DNA from: Oleispira sp963851095 | GTDB taxonomy: Bacteria > Pseudomonadota > Gammaproteobacteria > Pseudomonadales > Oceanobacteraceae | NCBI GenBank assembly: GCA_963851095.1 | Contig: CAWKOX010000009.1 | Span: 1 to 64,000 of the forward strand | DNA: 64,000 nucleotides | Direction of reading: 5' to 3' | Shown here: piece after piece, positions 54,126-62,279 of the stretch | Layout: every line of letters starts with the position of its first letter | Numbering within the stretch: the stretch's first letter is position 1 | Made by a program: the position numbers and the translations under genes | Notes under the pieces: generated by a model | Told to the model about the DNA's origin: nothing | The model's input: the letters and a program-made list of their open reading frames with translations, nothing else | The model's database searches: none

Positions 54126-56267
54126 TTAATTTTTTATACGTACAATCTTATTGATGCCACGAATATTACGCAGACGACGAATCACTCGGGCAAGGTGTTT
54201 ACGACCTTGCACGCTCAGTTGAATCTGAGTAACACTTAACTGAGCATCTCGGTCTTCAACGCTAATGCCTTCAATATTGGCATCCGCTTGAGTAACCGCC
54301 GCGGCTAATTCTGCAACAATTCCTTTGCGATTCTCTAGATACAAACGTAGATCAACCGAGAACTCACTATCGATGTCTTTATCCCAGCTAAGAATGACGC
54401 ACTTCTCTGGGTTACCTCGGACATCCTGCACGTTTTTACAGGTTTCGGTATGAATCACTAAGCCACGACCTGAACTGGCGTTACCCAAAATAGGATCGCC
54501 AGGAATAGGGCTGCAGCACTTAGCAAAGTTAACGACTAAGCCTTCAGTGCCTTTAATGGCAAGAGGGGCATCGTCGTTCATTTCTTCTAGGTCGATATCA
54601 GTATCTTTGGCGACTAATAAACGGCGCGCAACAAGCGAGGCCATACGATTGCCTAAACCAATATCTTCAGTAATATCTTCGAGTAGTTCAAACCCTGTTT
54701 CTGCTAAAACGCGATCAATTGATTCTTGCTCAATATCATCCAGCGATTTACCCAAAGACCCCAGTGCTTTTTGCAACAGGCGTTCACCTAAGGATACGGA
54801 TTCAGAACGACGCTGGCTCTTAAGGAAATGACGGATGTTTGAGCGTGCTTTACCGGTAACCACAAAGCCAAGCCATGCGGGGTTTGGCTGTGCACCAGGA
54901 GCGGTGACGATTTGTATTGTTTGGCCGTTTTGCAATTTCGTACTGAGCGGCGCTAGCTGGCGATCAATACGGCAGGCAATACAAGAATTCCCTACATCGG
55001 TATGAATGGCATACGCGAAGTCGACAGTGGTCGAGCCTTTTGGCAGTTCGAAAATACGACCTTTTGGAGAGAATACATAAATTTCATCAGGGAATAGATC
55101 GACTTTAACATGCTCGATAAATTCAATTGGGCTGCCCGCGCTTTGTTGCAGTTCGAGTAAGTTTTGAACCCACTGCTGAGCCCGCTGACTGCCGCTGGTA
55201 TTCGTTGCCTCATCACCAAAGGAGTCGCTAGAGCTCTCTGATTTATAGAGCCAGTGAGAGGCAATACCATGCTTGGCCATTGCGTCCATTTCTTCTGTGC
55301 GAATTTGAATCTCAATGGGCACACCACTAATACCAATCAGCGTCGTATGAAGCGATTGATAGCCATTGGTTTTGGGAATGGCAATATAGTCTTTAAAACG
55401 CCCAGGAATCGGCTTATAGAGATTATGCACCGCGCCTAATACGCGATAGCACATGTCGACCGATTCGACGACGATGCGAAAGCCATAGACGTCGAGAATG
55501 TCGTTAAGAGATTTGCGCTGCACTTTCATCTTGGTGTAGATGCTGAACATGTGCTTTTCGCGACCCAGTACACGGCTTGGAAGGTTTTCTTCCTTTAAGC
55601 GAGTGCGGAGGGACTTTGCAATTTTATCCACAAGTTCTTTACGATTACCGCGCGCATTGGTCACAGCTTTGCGAATCAAGCCGGAGCGCATCGGATACAT
55701 GGCATCAAAACAGAGTTCTTCCATTTCAACACGCACGCTATTTAAGCCCAAGCGGTGTGCAACGGGGGCATAAATATCTAGGGTTTCGCGGCCAATACGG
55801 CGGCGCTTATCAGGACGTAAAGCACCCAAGGTGCGCAAATTATGTAAGCGGTCGGCCAGCTTAACCAGCATAACGCGGATGTCTTTTGCCATCGCCAGAA
55901 CCATCTTTTGAAAGTTCTCGGCTTGCTGTTCTTCCTTACTCTCAAACTTAATGTGCGTGAGCTTACTCACACCATCCACTAATTCGGTAACGACATCCCC
56001 AAATTGTTCCGCTAAGGCGATTTTAGGAATACCCGTATCTTCGATAACGTCGTGCAGCATCGCGGCCATAAGGCTTTGGTGATCAAGGCGCATGTCGGCC
56101 AGAATATTGGCAACGGCTAAAGGATGGATAATATAAGGTTCGCCACTGCGACGGCGTTGGCCTGTGTGGGCTTGTTCAGCATAAAAGTAGGCGCGACGCA
56201 CCAGCTGAATTTGTTCGGTAGAGAGGTAGGTAGAAAGTCGATCAGATAAGGCGTCTATAGTTGGCAC
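54126..56267 (-). CDS. spoT: Bifunctional (p)ppGpp synthetase/hydrolase
   Basis: Protein of 713 residues. The HD hydrolase domain has His72-Asp73 (LHDVIEDT) plus His48 upstream. The synthetase domain contains DVYGFRIVVESVDMCYRVLGAVH and PIPGRFKDYIAIPKTNGYQSLH. TGS (DEIYVFSPKGRIFELPKGSTTVDFAYAIHTDVG), zinc-finger-like CCSPIPGDPI and C-terminal ACT domains follow. The hydrolase residues are intact, so SpoT rather than RelA. In operon with gmk, rpoZ and ridA. Confidence 0.95.
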   Translation of the reverse strand: MPTIDALSDRLSTYLSTEQIQLVRRAYFYAEQAHTGQRRRSGEPYIIHPLAVANILADMRLDHQSLMAAMLHDVIEDTGIPKIALAEQFGDVVTELVDGVSKLTHIKFESKEEQQAENFQKMVLAMAKDIRVMLVKLADRLHNLRTLGALRPDKRRRIGRETLDIYAPVAHRLGLNSVRVEMEELCFDAMYPMRSGLIRKAVTNARGNRKELVDKIAKSLRTRLKEENLPSRVLGREKHMFSIYTKMKVQRKSLNDILDVYGFRIVVESVDMCYRVLGAVHNLYKPIPGRFKDYIAIPKTNGYQSLHTTLIGISGVPIEIQIRTEEMDAMAKHGIASHWLYKSESSSDSFGDEATNTSGSQRAQQWVQNLLELQQSAGSPIEFIEHVKVDLFPDEIYVFSPKGRIFELPKGSTTVDFAYAIHTDVGNSCIACRIDRQLAPLSTKLQNGQTIQIVTAPGAQPNPAWLGFVVTGKARSNIRHFLKSQRRSESVSLGERLLQKALGSLGKSLDDIEQESIDRVLAETGFELLEDITEDIGLGNRMASLVARRLLVAKDTDIDLEEMNDDAPLAIKGTEGLVVNFAKCCSPIPGDPILGNASSGRGLVIHTETCKNVQDVRGNPEKCVILSWDKDIDSEFSVDLRLYLENRKGIVAELAAAVTQADANIEGISVEDRDAQLSVTQIQLSVQGRKHLARVIRRLRNIRGINKIVRIKN

Positions 56268-56339
56268 GGCTCAGCCCTGAAATGGTGAATTTCAAACCGA
56301 GCAGGCGAGAGGCCTAAGCTCGGTTTGTGAAGGCGAGAA

Positions 56340-56561
56340 TTACTCTGCGTCTTCAGCTTCTTGTGCGTCCATACCTTTAGTAGAGATAAGGCCAGCTGCG
56401 ATTTCACGCAAAGCGACTACCGTTGGCTTATCACCTTCAATAGGCACTAATGGTTCAGCACCTTGCACCGCAATTTGGCGAGCACGCTTAGTGGCCAACA
56501 TGACCAATTCAAAACGGTTATCAACGTTTTCTAGACAATCTTCAACGGTTACGCGAGCCAT
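56340..56561 (-). CDS. rpoZ: RNA polymerase subunit omega
   Basis: Small subunit of 73 residues that helps fold beta-prime and contributes to the ppGpp site. MARVTVEDCLENVDNRFELVMLATKRARQ is the conserved core, followed by KPTVVALREIAAGLI. Shorter than E. coli omega (91) at the C-terminus. It lies between gmk and spoT, linking guanosine metabolism to the stringent response. Confidence 0.95.
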   Translation of the reverse strand: MARVTVEDCLENVDNRFELVMLATKRARQIAVQGAEPLVPIEGDKPTVVALREIAAGLISTKGMDAQEAEDAE

Positions 56562-56697
56562 GAATTAACTTCCTGCGGGTTACAAAATTTGGGTTCGTTG
56601 TCTGAGTATTTAACTCATCGACAATGATGACCCTGTAGTTTAGCGAATACAGCGCCATGATTGAAGCAATACTCGAGAGTATTTGGTTATTTTTTGG

Positions 56698-57321
56698 CTA
56701 ATTCAGCAAATTTTCTAATAACGACTGCTTTTTTTGGCTTTGAACTGCGGTTCTTTGGCGGCGAGCAATCACAATTGAGCGTAATTCTTGTAAGGCTGTA
56801 TCAAAATCATCATTAATGATGAGGTAGTTGAATTCGCCATAGTGGCTCATTTCACTAACAGCGTCTTGCATACGGCGGTCGATGATCTCTTGAGAATCGG
56901 TGCCTCGACCGGTTAAGCGCTTAAGCAGTTCTTCGCGGCTAGGAGGAAGGATAAAAACACTGACCATATGTGGCATTTGCTGGCGAATCTGTTGGGCGCC
57001 TTGCCAATCGATTTCTAAAATCACATCGCGGCCCGCTTCTAACTCCTGCTCAACCCAAATTTGTGAAGTGCCGTAGAAGTTATCAAATACTTGTGCGTGT
57101 TCTAAAAAAGCATTCTGATCGATTAAACCTTTAAAGGTATCTTGGCTGACAAAGTTATAGTCTTTGCCGTCTATTTCGCCATCGCGAGGTGCGCGAGTCG
57201 TATGAGAAACTGAAACACCGATATCGGTTGTTTGCTCTAACAGAGCTTTGACTAAGGTTGTTTTGCCAGCGCCGGAAGGAGCGGAGAAAACATAAAGGGT
57301 ACCGGTAGACGTTTTTGGCAT
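56698..57321 (-). CDS. gmk: Guanylate kinase
   Basis: Phosphorylates GMP to GDP, 207 residues. The P-loop is FSAPSGAGKTTLVKALL. GMP-binding residues lie in SVSHTTRAPRDGEIDGKDYNFV, and the lid follows near SREELLKRLTGRGTDS. First gene of the gmk-rpoZ-spoT-ridA set, divergent from rph. The start at 57321 gives MPKTSTGTLYVFSAP, as in the family. Confidence 0.95.
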   Translation of the reverse strand: MPKTSTGTLYVFSAPSGAGKTTLVKALLEQTTDIGVSVSHTTRAPRDGEIDGKDYNFVSQDTFKGLIDQNAFLEHAQVFDNFYGTSQIWVEQELEAGRDVILEIDWQGAQQIRQQMPHMVSVFILPPSREELLKRLTGRGTDSQEIIDRRMQDAVSEMSHYGEFNYLIINDDFDTALQELRSIVIARRQRTAVQSQKKQSLLENLLN

Positions 57322-57557
57322 GGGAATCTCAAATCTTGTGCGAATATCATAAGTTAAGACTATTTTAACCTGTAAGTTAATCGGTAACTACCGCTGCTCG
57401 AATGTGGGCAGATAAAAGCCAACGGCAAATAAACCAAAAGCGATCTAAAATAGCCTTAATCAGTACGACTAATCACAACGAATCGCGACTAGTAGAAATA
57501 TATCAGTATAATGCGCGGCCTTATTATAGTTAGATCGATTTTTTTGGAGAACGTTAT

Positions 57558-58274
57558 ATGAGACCGAGTGGCCGCCAGGTAAATGAATTGCGTGAAGTCC
57601 GCATTACTCGAAATTTCACTAAGCACGCAGAAGGCTCGGTATTGGTTGAATTTGGCGATACAAAAGTAATTTGTACTGCCAGCGTTGATAAAGGCGTACC
57701 GCGTTTTATGCGGGGGGAAGGCAAGGGCTGGGTTTCGGCTGAATATGGCATGCTGCCGCGCTCTACGGGTAATCGTATGATTCGTGAAGCGGCGAAAGGA
57801 AAGCAGACCGGACGAACTGTTGAAATTTCTCGTTTAATCGCACGCTGCTTGCGCGCGGCGGTTGATATGAAAGCCTTGGGTGAATATACCATTCAGTTAG
57901 ATTGTGATGTGATTCAGGCTGACGGCGGTACACGAACCGCGGCGATTACCGGTGCATTTGTTGCGCTACAAGACGCGATTAGCGGCTTGATGGAGGCGGG
58001 AAAAGTCAAAAAAGATCCAATCAAAAGCCCCATTGCAGCAGTCTCTGTTGGAATCTATAAAGGTACAGCGGTATTAGATTTGGATTACGCCGAAGACTCA
58101 GTCGCCGAAACCGATTTGAATGTCATCATGACTGCAGCAGGTGGCTTTGTAGAGATTCAAGGTACAGCTGAGCAAGAAGCGTTTTCACCAGAAGAGCTCG
58201 CGGCAATGTTGGCGTTGGCTAAAGAAGGTATTATTGGCTTGTGTGAAAAACAGCAGCAAGTATTAACCGCTTAA
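57558..58274 (+). CDS. rph: Ribonuclease PH
   Basis: Phosphorolytic 3' exonuclease for tRNA trimming, 238 residues. MRPSGRQVNELREVRITRNFTKHAEGSVLVEFGDTKVIC and RTVEISRLIARCLRAAVD contain the RNase PH signatures; the phosphate-binding Arg and the catalytic DLDYAEDSVAETDLNV stretch are present. Full length, unlike the frameshifted rph of E. coli K-12. Neighbours are gmk (divergent) and crc (convergent). Confidence 0.95.
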   Translation: MRPSGRQVNELREVRITRNFTKHAEGSVLVEFGDTKVICTASVDKGVPRFMRGEGKGWVSAEYGMLPRSTGNRMIREAAKGKQTGRTVEISRLIARCLRAAVDMKALGEYTIQLDCDVIQADGGTRTAAITGAFVALQDAISGLMEAGKVKKDPIKSPIAAVSVGIYKGTAVLDLDYAEDSVAETDLNVIMTAAGGFVEIQGTAEQEAFSPEELAAMLALAKEGIIGLCEKQQQVLTA

Positions 58275-58305
58275 ACAAAAAATGTGCTGTGTAGCCCTAC
58301 AAAAA

Positions 58306-58337
58306 AGCCCAAGTCAGTAAACTGGCTTGGGCTCTTT
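58306..58337 (+). terminator. Terminator after rph
   Basis: AGCCCAAGTCAGT and ACTGGCTTGGGCT pair around AA with one mismatch, followed by CTTT; an A-run precedes. It separates rph from the convergent crc. Confidence 0.85.
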
Positions 58338-58371
58338 ATCGACATGTAATAAGGGCTTTTTTCAGTAAGTC

Positions 58372-59145
58372 TTATTCATCATCAAACTCATATTCCACAA
58401 GTACCGGTGCATGGCTGCTAAATACTTGGTTCTTAAGAATTTTGGATTCCACCACAAACTGGCGTAAATCCGGTGTACAGATCTGGTAGTCAAAGCGGAA
58501 GCCTTCGCTATTGCGACGACGTGCTTCTTCATTTGGCCAGTAGGTGAATTGATTCTCACCAAAGTTTGCTTCACGAAATGCATCGACAAAGCCAACCGGG
58601 CCAAATACCTGATCTAAAAATGCGCGCTCTTCCAATAAAAAGCCTGACTCATCTTGTTGCTGTCGCCAGTTGGCTACATCAATGGTCTTATGAGCTACTT
58701 CAAAATTACCACAAAAAATAAAATCACGACGTTTGCGGCGTGTCTTCTTAAGGTGATTTAAGAACTCTTGCTGGAAGGCAAGCTTATCTTCTAGGCTATG
58801 GAATGCATCTTCTTTAGGAAAAAGAATGCTCCCGATGCTGACATGTTCAAAGTCCGCTTGAATATAGCGCCCCTGAAAATCACACCCAGGAAAGCCTAGC
58901 CCTGTCATAATTGCTTTTGGCAATTCACGGGTATAGATAGCGACGCCTGAATAATCGTCGGTCTCCCCTTCAAAGAAATATCCATTATATCCATCAGGAT
59001 ACAATACGCTGTCAGGCAGCTTATATTCTCTGTCTAGGGTGTTTTGGATGCACACGACATCCGCTTGCTCTTCATTCAGCCATTCGAAGAGCCCTTGTTC
59101 GGCGGCCTTTTTTAAGCCGTCAACGTGTAGGCTGATGATCCTCAT
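58372..59145 (-). CDS. crc: Catabolite repression control protein Crc (nuclease-fold)
   Basis: Endonuclease/exonuclease/phosphatase-fold protein of 257 residues, close to Pseudomonas Crc. In Pseudomonas Crc supports Hfq-mediated translational repression of catabolic genes. The catalytic positions of ExoIII are altered: QNT instead of QET, CGNFEVAHK instead of GD.N, and SSHAPV instead of SDHAPV, so nuclease activity is unlikely. ATG at 59145 follows AGGAACC; the frame stays open further upstream without family similarity. It lies between rph and pyrE, as in Pseudomonas. Confidence 0.85.
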   Translation of the reverse strand: MRIISLHVDGLKKAAEQGLFEWLNEEQADVVCIQNTLDREYKLPDSVLYPDGYNGYFFEGETDDYSGVAIYTRELPKAIMTGLGFPGCDFQGRYIQADFEHVSIGSILFPKEDAFHSLEDKLAFQQEFLNHLKKTRRKRRDFIFCGNFEVAHKTIDVANWRQQQDESGFLLEERAFLDQVFGPVGFVDAFREANFGENQFTYWPNEEARRRNSEGFRFDYQICTPDLRQFVVESKILKNQVFSSHAPVLVEYEFDDE

Positions 59146-59262
59146 ACATGGTTCCTGCATACTGAAGAGTGTATGATACCTGATCCTAGGGGATCTAGGG
59201 TAACTTCTGGTTAGGATTCTTTGTTGCTGAAACCAGAACAGCAATTTTTATTAGGGCTTATT

Positions 59263-59907
59263 ATGCAAAACTATCAACGTGACTTCATCGAATTTGCTAT
59301 TAAACAAGGCGTTTTGAAGTTTGGAGAGTTCACTCTAAAATCGGGTCGAGTAAGCCCATACTTCTTCAACGCTGGCTTATTCAATACCGGCAAAGCCTTA
59401 GCCGAGATTGGTCGCTTCTATGCTGCTGCCCTTGAAGATGCTGGGGTTGATTACGATGTTATATTTGGCCCAGCCTACAAAGGAATTCCTTTAGCCACGA
59501 CGTTAAGCGTAGCTCTTTTTGATAAGTATGGGAAAGATGTTCCGTATGTTTTTAATCGAAAAGAAGCAAAAGCACATGGCGAAGGTGGAACATTGGTTGG
59601 ATCTCCGTTAGAAGGACGCGTTTTAATCGTAGATGACGTTATTACTGCGGGAACTGCAATCCGTGAAGTGATGTCTATGATAGAAGCCGCACCGGGTGCG
59701 GTACCTGCTGCTACATTGATTGCGCTAGATCGCCAAGAAAAAGGCAAGGCAGAAGAGTCTGCAATTCAAGAAGTGGAACGTGATTACGGTATTCCAGTGA
59801 TTAGTATTGTTACACTAGAGCAAGTATTAGCTTATGTTGCTGATCAGCCAGAATTAACGCAATATGCAGCATCAATAGAAGAATATCGCGAAAAATACGG
59901 AGTATAA
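59263..59907 (+). CDS. pyrE: Orotate phosphoribosyltransferase
   Basis: Makes orotidine 5'-phosphate in pyrimidine synthesis, 214 residues from ATG at 59263 (MQNYQRDFIEFAIKQGVLKFG). The PRPP-binding motif is RVLIVDDVITAGTA, and the flexible catalytic loop is FNRKEAKAHGEGG. An upstream TTG in the same frame (59221) is not used by the family. Divergent from crc; a DUF4124-like gene follows two bases after its stop. Confidence 0.96.
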   Translation: MQNYQRDFIEFAIKQGVLKFGEFTLKSGRVSPYFFNAGLFNTGKALAEIGRFYAAALEDAGVDYDVIFGPAYKGIPLATTLSVALFDKYGKDVPYVFNRKEAKAHGEGGTLVGSPLEGRVLIVDDVITAGTAIREVMSMIEAAPGAVPAATLIALDRQEKGKAEESAIQEVERDYGIPVISIVTLEQVLAYVADQPELTQYAASIEEYREKYGV

Positions 59908-59909
59908 GT

Positions 59910-60566
59910 ATGAGGCTCGTCACGGGCGCTTTGATTTTAGCTTTAATAAGCCCTGCAGTTTTTGCAGCAAAGCTTTATCGTTTTAATGTAGATGGTCGAA
60001 TGATCCTTAAGGATCACATTCCACCGGAATATGCACAAATGGATTACCAAGTCTTGAATGATCAAGGTTTGGTCATTAAAGAAGTGCAGGCAGCGCCGAC
60101 GGCGTCTGAACTGGCGGCGATACAGGCTGCAAAAGCGATTCAAGAAGCCCGTCTTGAGCGTATACGTATTCGTCGTGAAGCGGATCAGGCCTTGTTACGA
60201 GTCTATTCTAAGCCTGCGGATGTTGAGCGTGCCCGCCAGCGTAAAGTGGATAATATAGATGGCTATATTGGTCTGCAGCAGCGTCGTATTGTTGATCTAA
60301 CTGAAAAGTTAGAGCGCGCACAAGCTCGTGCTGCTAACCAAGAGCGCTCTGGATACGAAGTACCGGCAGAAATGCGCTTGGAAATTGCTAAGTTGCAAAA
60401 TCAGATCCGTGAAAGCCATGCCAATGTAAAGTCGCGCAAGAAAGAAAAAATTGATAGTACTATCACTTTTTCTGAAGAGTATGCGCGGATGCAGATTTTG
60501 TTGAAGTACCCGCCTGGAACGCTTGAAAGTGAAATCCCGCTAGAAGGTGAAGAACCTTCAAGGTAA
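59910..60566 (+). CDS. Predicted exported coiled-coil protein (DUF4124-like)
   Basis: Protein of 218 residues with a signal peptide (MRLVTGALILALISPAVFAA). The short N-terminal domain KLYRFNVDGRMILKDHIPPEYAQMDYQVLNDQG resembles DUF4124, and a long helical coiled coil (about 65-190) rich in Arg, Glu and Ala follows. It could be periplasmic or envelope-associated. Its start is two bases behind pyrE, so it is translated from the same transcript. No function is known. Confidence 0.7.
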   Translation: MRLVTGALILALISPAVFAAKLYRFNVDGRMILKDHIPPEYAQMDYQVLNDQGLVIKEVQAAPTASELAAIQAAKAIQEARLERIRIRREADQALLRVYSKPADVERARQRKVDNIDGYIGLQQRRIVDLTEKLERAQARAANQERSGYEVPAEMRLEIAKLQNQIRESHANVKSRKKEKIDSTITFSEEYARMQILLKYPPGTLESEIPLEGEEPSR

Positions 60567-60588
60567 TTACTTAGAAACTATGAAGACA

Positions 60589-60616
60589 AAAAAAGGAGCC
60601 TTAAGGCTCCTTTTTT
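60589..60616. terminator. Bidirectional terminator between the pyrE operon and slmA
   Basis: AAAAAGGAGCC, TTAA, GGCTCCTTTTTT: a near-perfect palindrome with A-run and T-run, good for both strands. Confidence 0.9.
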
Positions 60617-60641
60617 ATGCGCGAGGCTTATAAGTCTATCT

Positions 60642-61247
60642 TTATGAGCCAATGATTCTAAGTAGTTGCGAACCCATAAGTTTCCACTGCTCTTGCCAAT
60701 GTTGCGTTGGTGTTACGGTAAACTCAGTACGCACATATTGACGAATGCGTCCTTCAACCAATGCTGTTAGTAAGTTAGCGGTAGCGGCGAGAGGAATGCA
60801 GGTCACTTTTTGCTCACGCAGTTCGGCTTCACGAAGAATCTGCTTTAACTGAGTTTCTAGGCGCTCAAAAAACTGATGGATGCGCTGACGCAAGCGATCG
60901 CTTTCTCCGGCTAGTGCATCGCCGGCCAGTATGCGGCACATGCCTGGGTTCTTTTCTGCAAACGACAGTACTAATGTGAGTGTTCTTTCACAGCGCACTT
61001 CTGCGTCCGGAAAATCCTGAAGAATACGGTGAGTACGTGAAAAAATGGCCTCTTCGATGTACTCAATTAAACCTTCAAACATTTTCGCTTTGCTGGGAAA
61101 GTGACGATAGAGCGCCGCTTCAGAAACCCCTACGGTTTTCGCGATATTCGCGGTGGTAATTTTACTACCTGGATTTGCTTCCAGCATGTGGACCACCGCT
61201 TGCAATATTTGCTCACGACGAGATATTTTGATTTCCGTTTCGCTCAT
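60642..61247 (-). CDS. slmA: Nucleoid occlusion factor SlmA (TetR family)
   Basis: TetR-family protein of 201 residues. ITTANIAKTVGVSEAALYRHFPSKAKMFEGLIEYIEE is the helix-turn-helix and start of the dimer domain. SlmA binds specific chromosomal sites and blocks FtsZ ring formation over the nucleoid. It lies 13 bp downstream of argB. The regulated binding sites are not identifiable in this window. Confidence 0.9.
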   Translation of the reverse strand: MSETEIKISRREQILQAVVHMLEANPGSKITTANIAKTVGVSEAALYRHFPSKAKMFEGLIEYIEEAIFSRTHRILQDFPDAEVRCERTLTLVLSFAEKNPGMCRILAGDALAGESDRLRQRIHQFFERLETQLKQILREAELREQKVTCIPLAATANLLTALVEGRIRQYVRTEFTVTPTQHWQEQWKLMGSQLLRIIGS

Positions 61248-61260
61248 CTTTCTTCCCCAA

Positions 61261-62163
61261 TTAAGCTTTACGGTTGGTAATCAAGGTGCCAACACCTTCA
61301 TCTGTGAATAGTTCTAATAAGGTCGAGTTTGGTACACGGCCATCGATAATGTGTGCACTGGTAACACCTGCATGAACGGCATCTAGAGCACATTGGATCT
61401 TAGGTAGCATGCCACCATAAATCGTACCGTCTGCGATTAAATCATCCACTTCTTGAGTGCTTAGTCCGGTTAATACTTCACCGTTTTTATCTTGTAGCCC
61501 CGAGATGTTGGTCAATAAAATCAGTTTTTCAGCACGTAATACTTCTGCGACTTTGCCTGCGACTAAATCGGCGTTGATGTTGTAAGAAGCACCGTCTGCA
61601 TCAACCCCAATTGGGGCAATCACCGGAATAAAATCGCTGTGAGATAGCATGTCGAGAACTTGCGTATTGACTCGTGTCACTTCACCAACATGGCCGATAT
61701 CAATAATTTCTGGGGCCAGCATGTCGGGTGTTTGTCGGGTTACGTGTAACTTTTTGGCGTGTAGCAGTTGACCATCTTTACCCGTAAGACCAATGGCTTT
61801 ACCGCCATTTTGGTTAATGAGGTTAACAATGTCTTTATTCACCTGGCCGCCAAGAACCATTTCGACAACATCCATCGCTTCTGTGGTGGTTACGCGCATG
61901 CCGTTGATAAATTCGCTTTTGATATTCAGTTTTTCAAGCATCTCACCAATTTGTGGGCCGCCGCCGTGAATAACAATCGGGTTGATGCCAATAAGCTTAA
62001 GCATCACCATATCGCGGGCAAAGCTATTTTTTAGGGTTTCGTCCGTCATTGCGTTACCGCCGTATTTAACGACGATCGTTTTGCCACTGAATTTTTGCAG
62101 ATAGGGCAGGGCTTCACTAAGTACCTTGGTGGTGATTACTGCTTCTTTGCGACTCAATGGCAT
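61261..62163 (-). CDS. argB: Acetylglutamate kinase
   Basis: Second step of arginine synthesis, 300 residues. KTIVVKYGGNAM and NPIVIHGGGPQIGEML are the substrate-binding motifs; MTSAH... GRVPNSTLLELFTDEGVGTLI closes the C-terminus. Family length and similarity support ATG at 62163 (MPLSRKEAVITTKVLSEAL) over the longer upstream frame. It sits between algC and slmA. Confidence 0.95.
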   Translation of the reverse strand: MPLSRKEAVITTKVLSEALPYLQKFSGKTIVVKYGGNAMTDETLKNSFARDMVMLKLIGINPIVIHGGGPQIGEMLEKLNIKSEFINGMRVTTTEAMDVVEMVLGGQVNKDIVNLINQNGGKAIGLTGKDGQLLHAKKLHVTRQTPDMLAPEIIDIGHVGEVTRVNTQVLDMLSHSDFIPVIAPIGVDADGASYNINADLVAGKVAEVLRAEKLILLTNISGLQDKNGEVLTGLSTQEVDDLIADGTIYGGMLPKIQCALDAVHAGVTSAHIIDGRVPNSTLLELFTDEGVGTLITNRKA

Positions 62164-62279
62164 GGAGTAATTTCCTAATTTAAAAAATAGATAAACAAAT
62201 AAAAATTGTAGGCGGCGCATTATAGCTTGGCCGCCTAGTAGAATCATCTATCGAATGACGATGAGGTGTAAAAATATAC

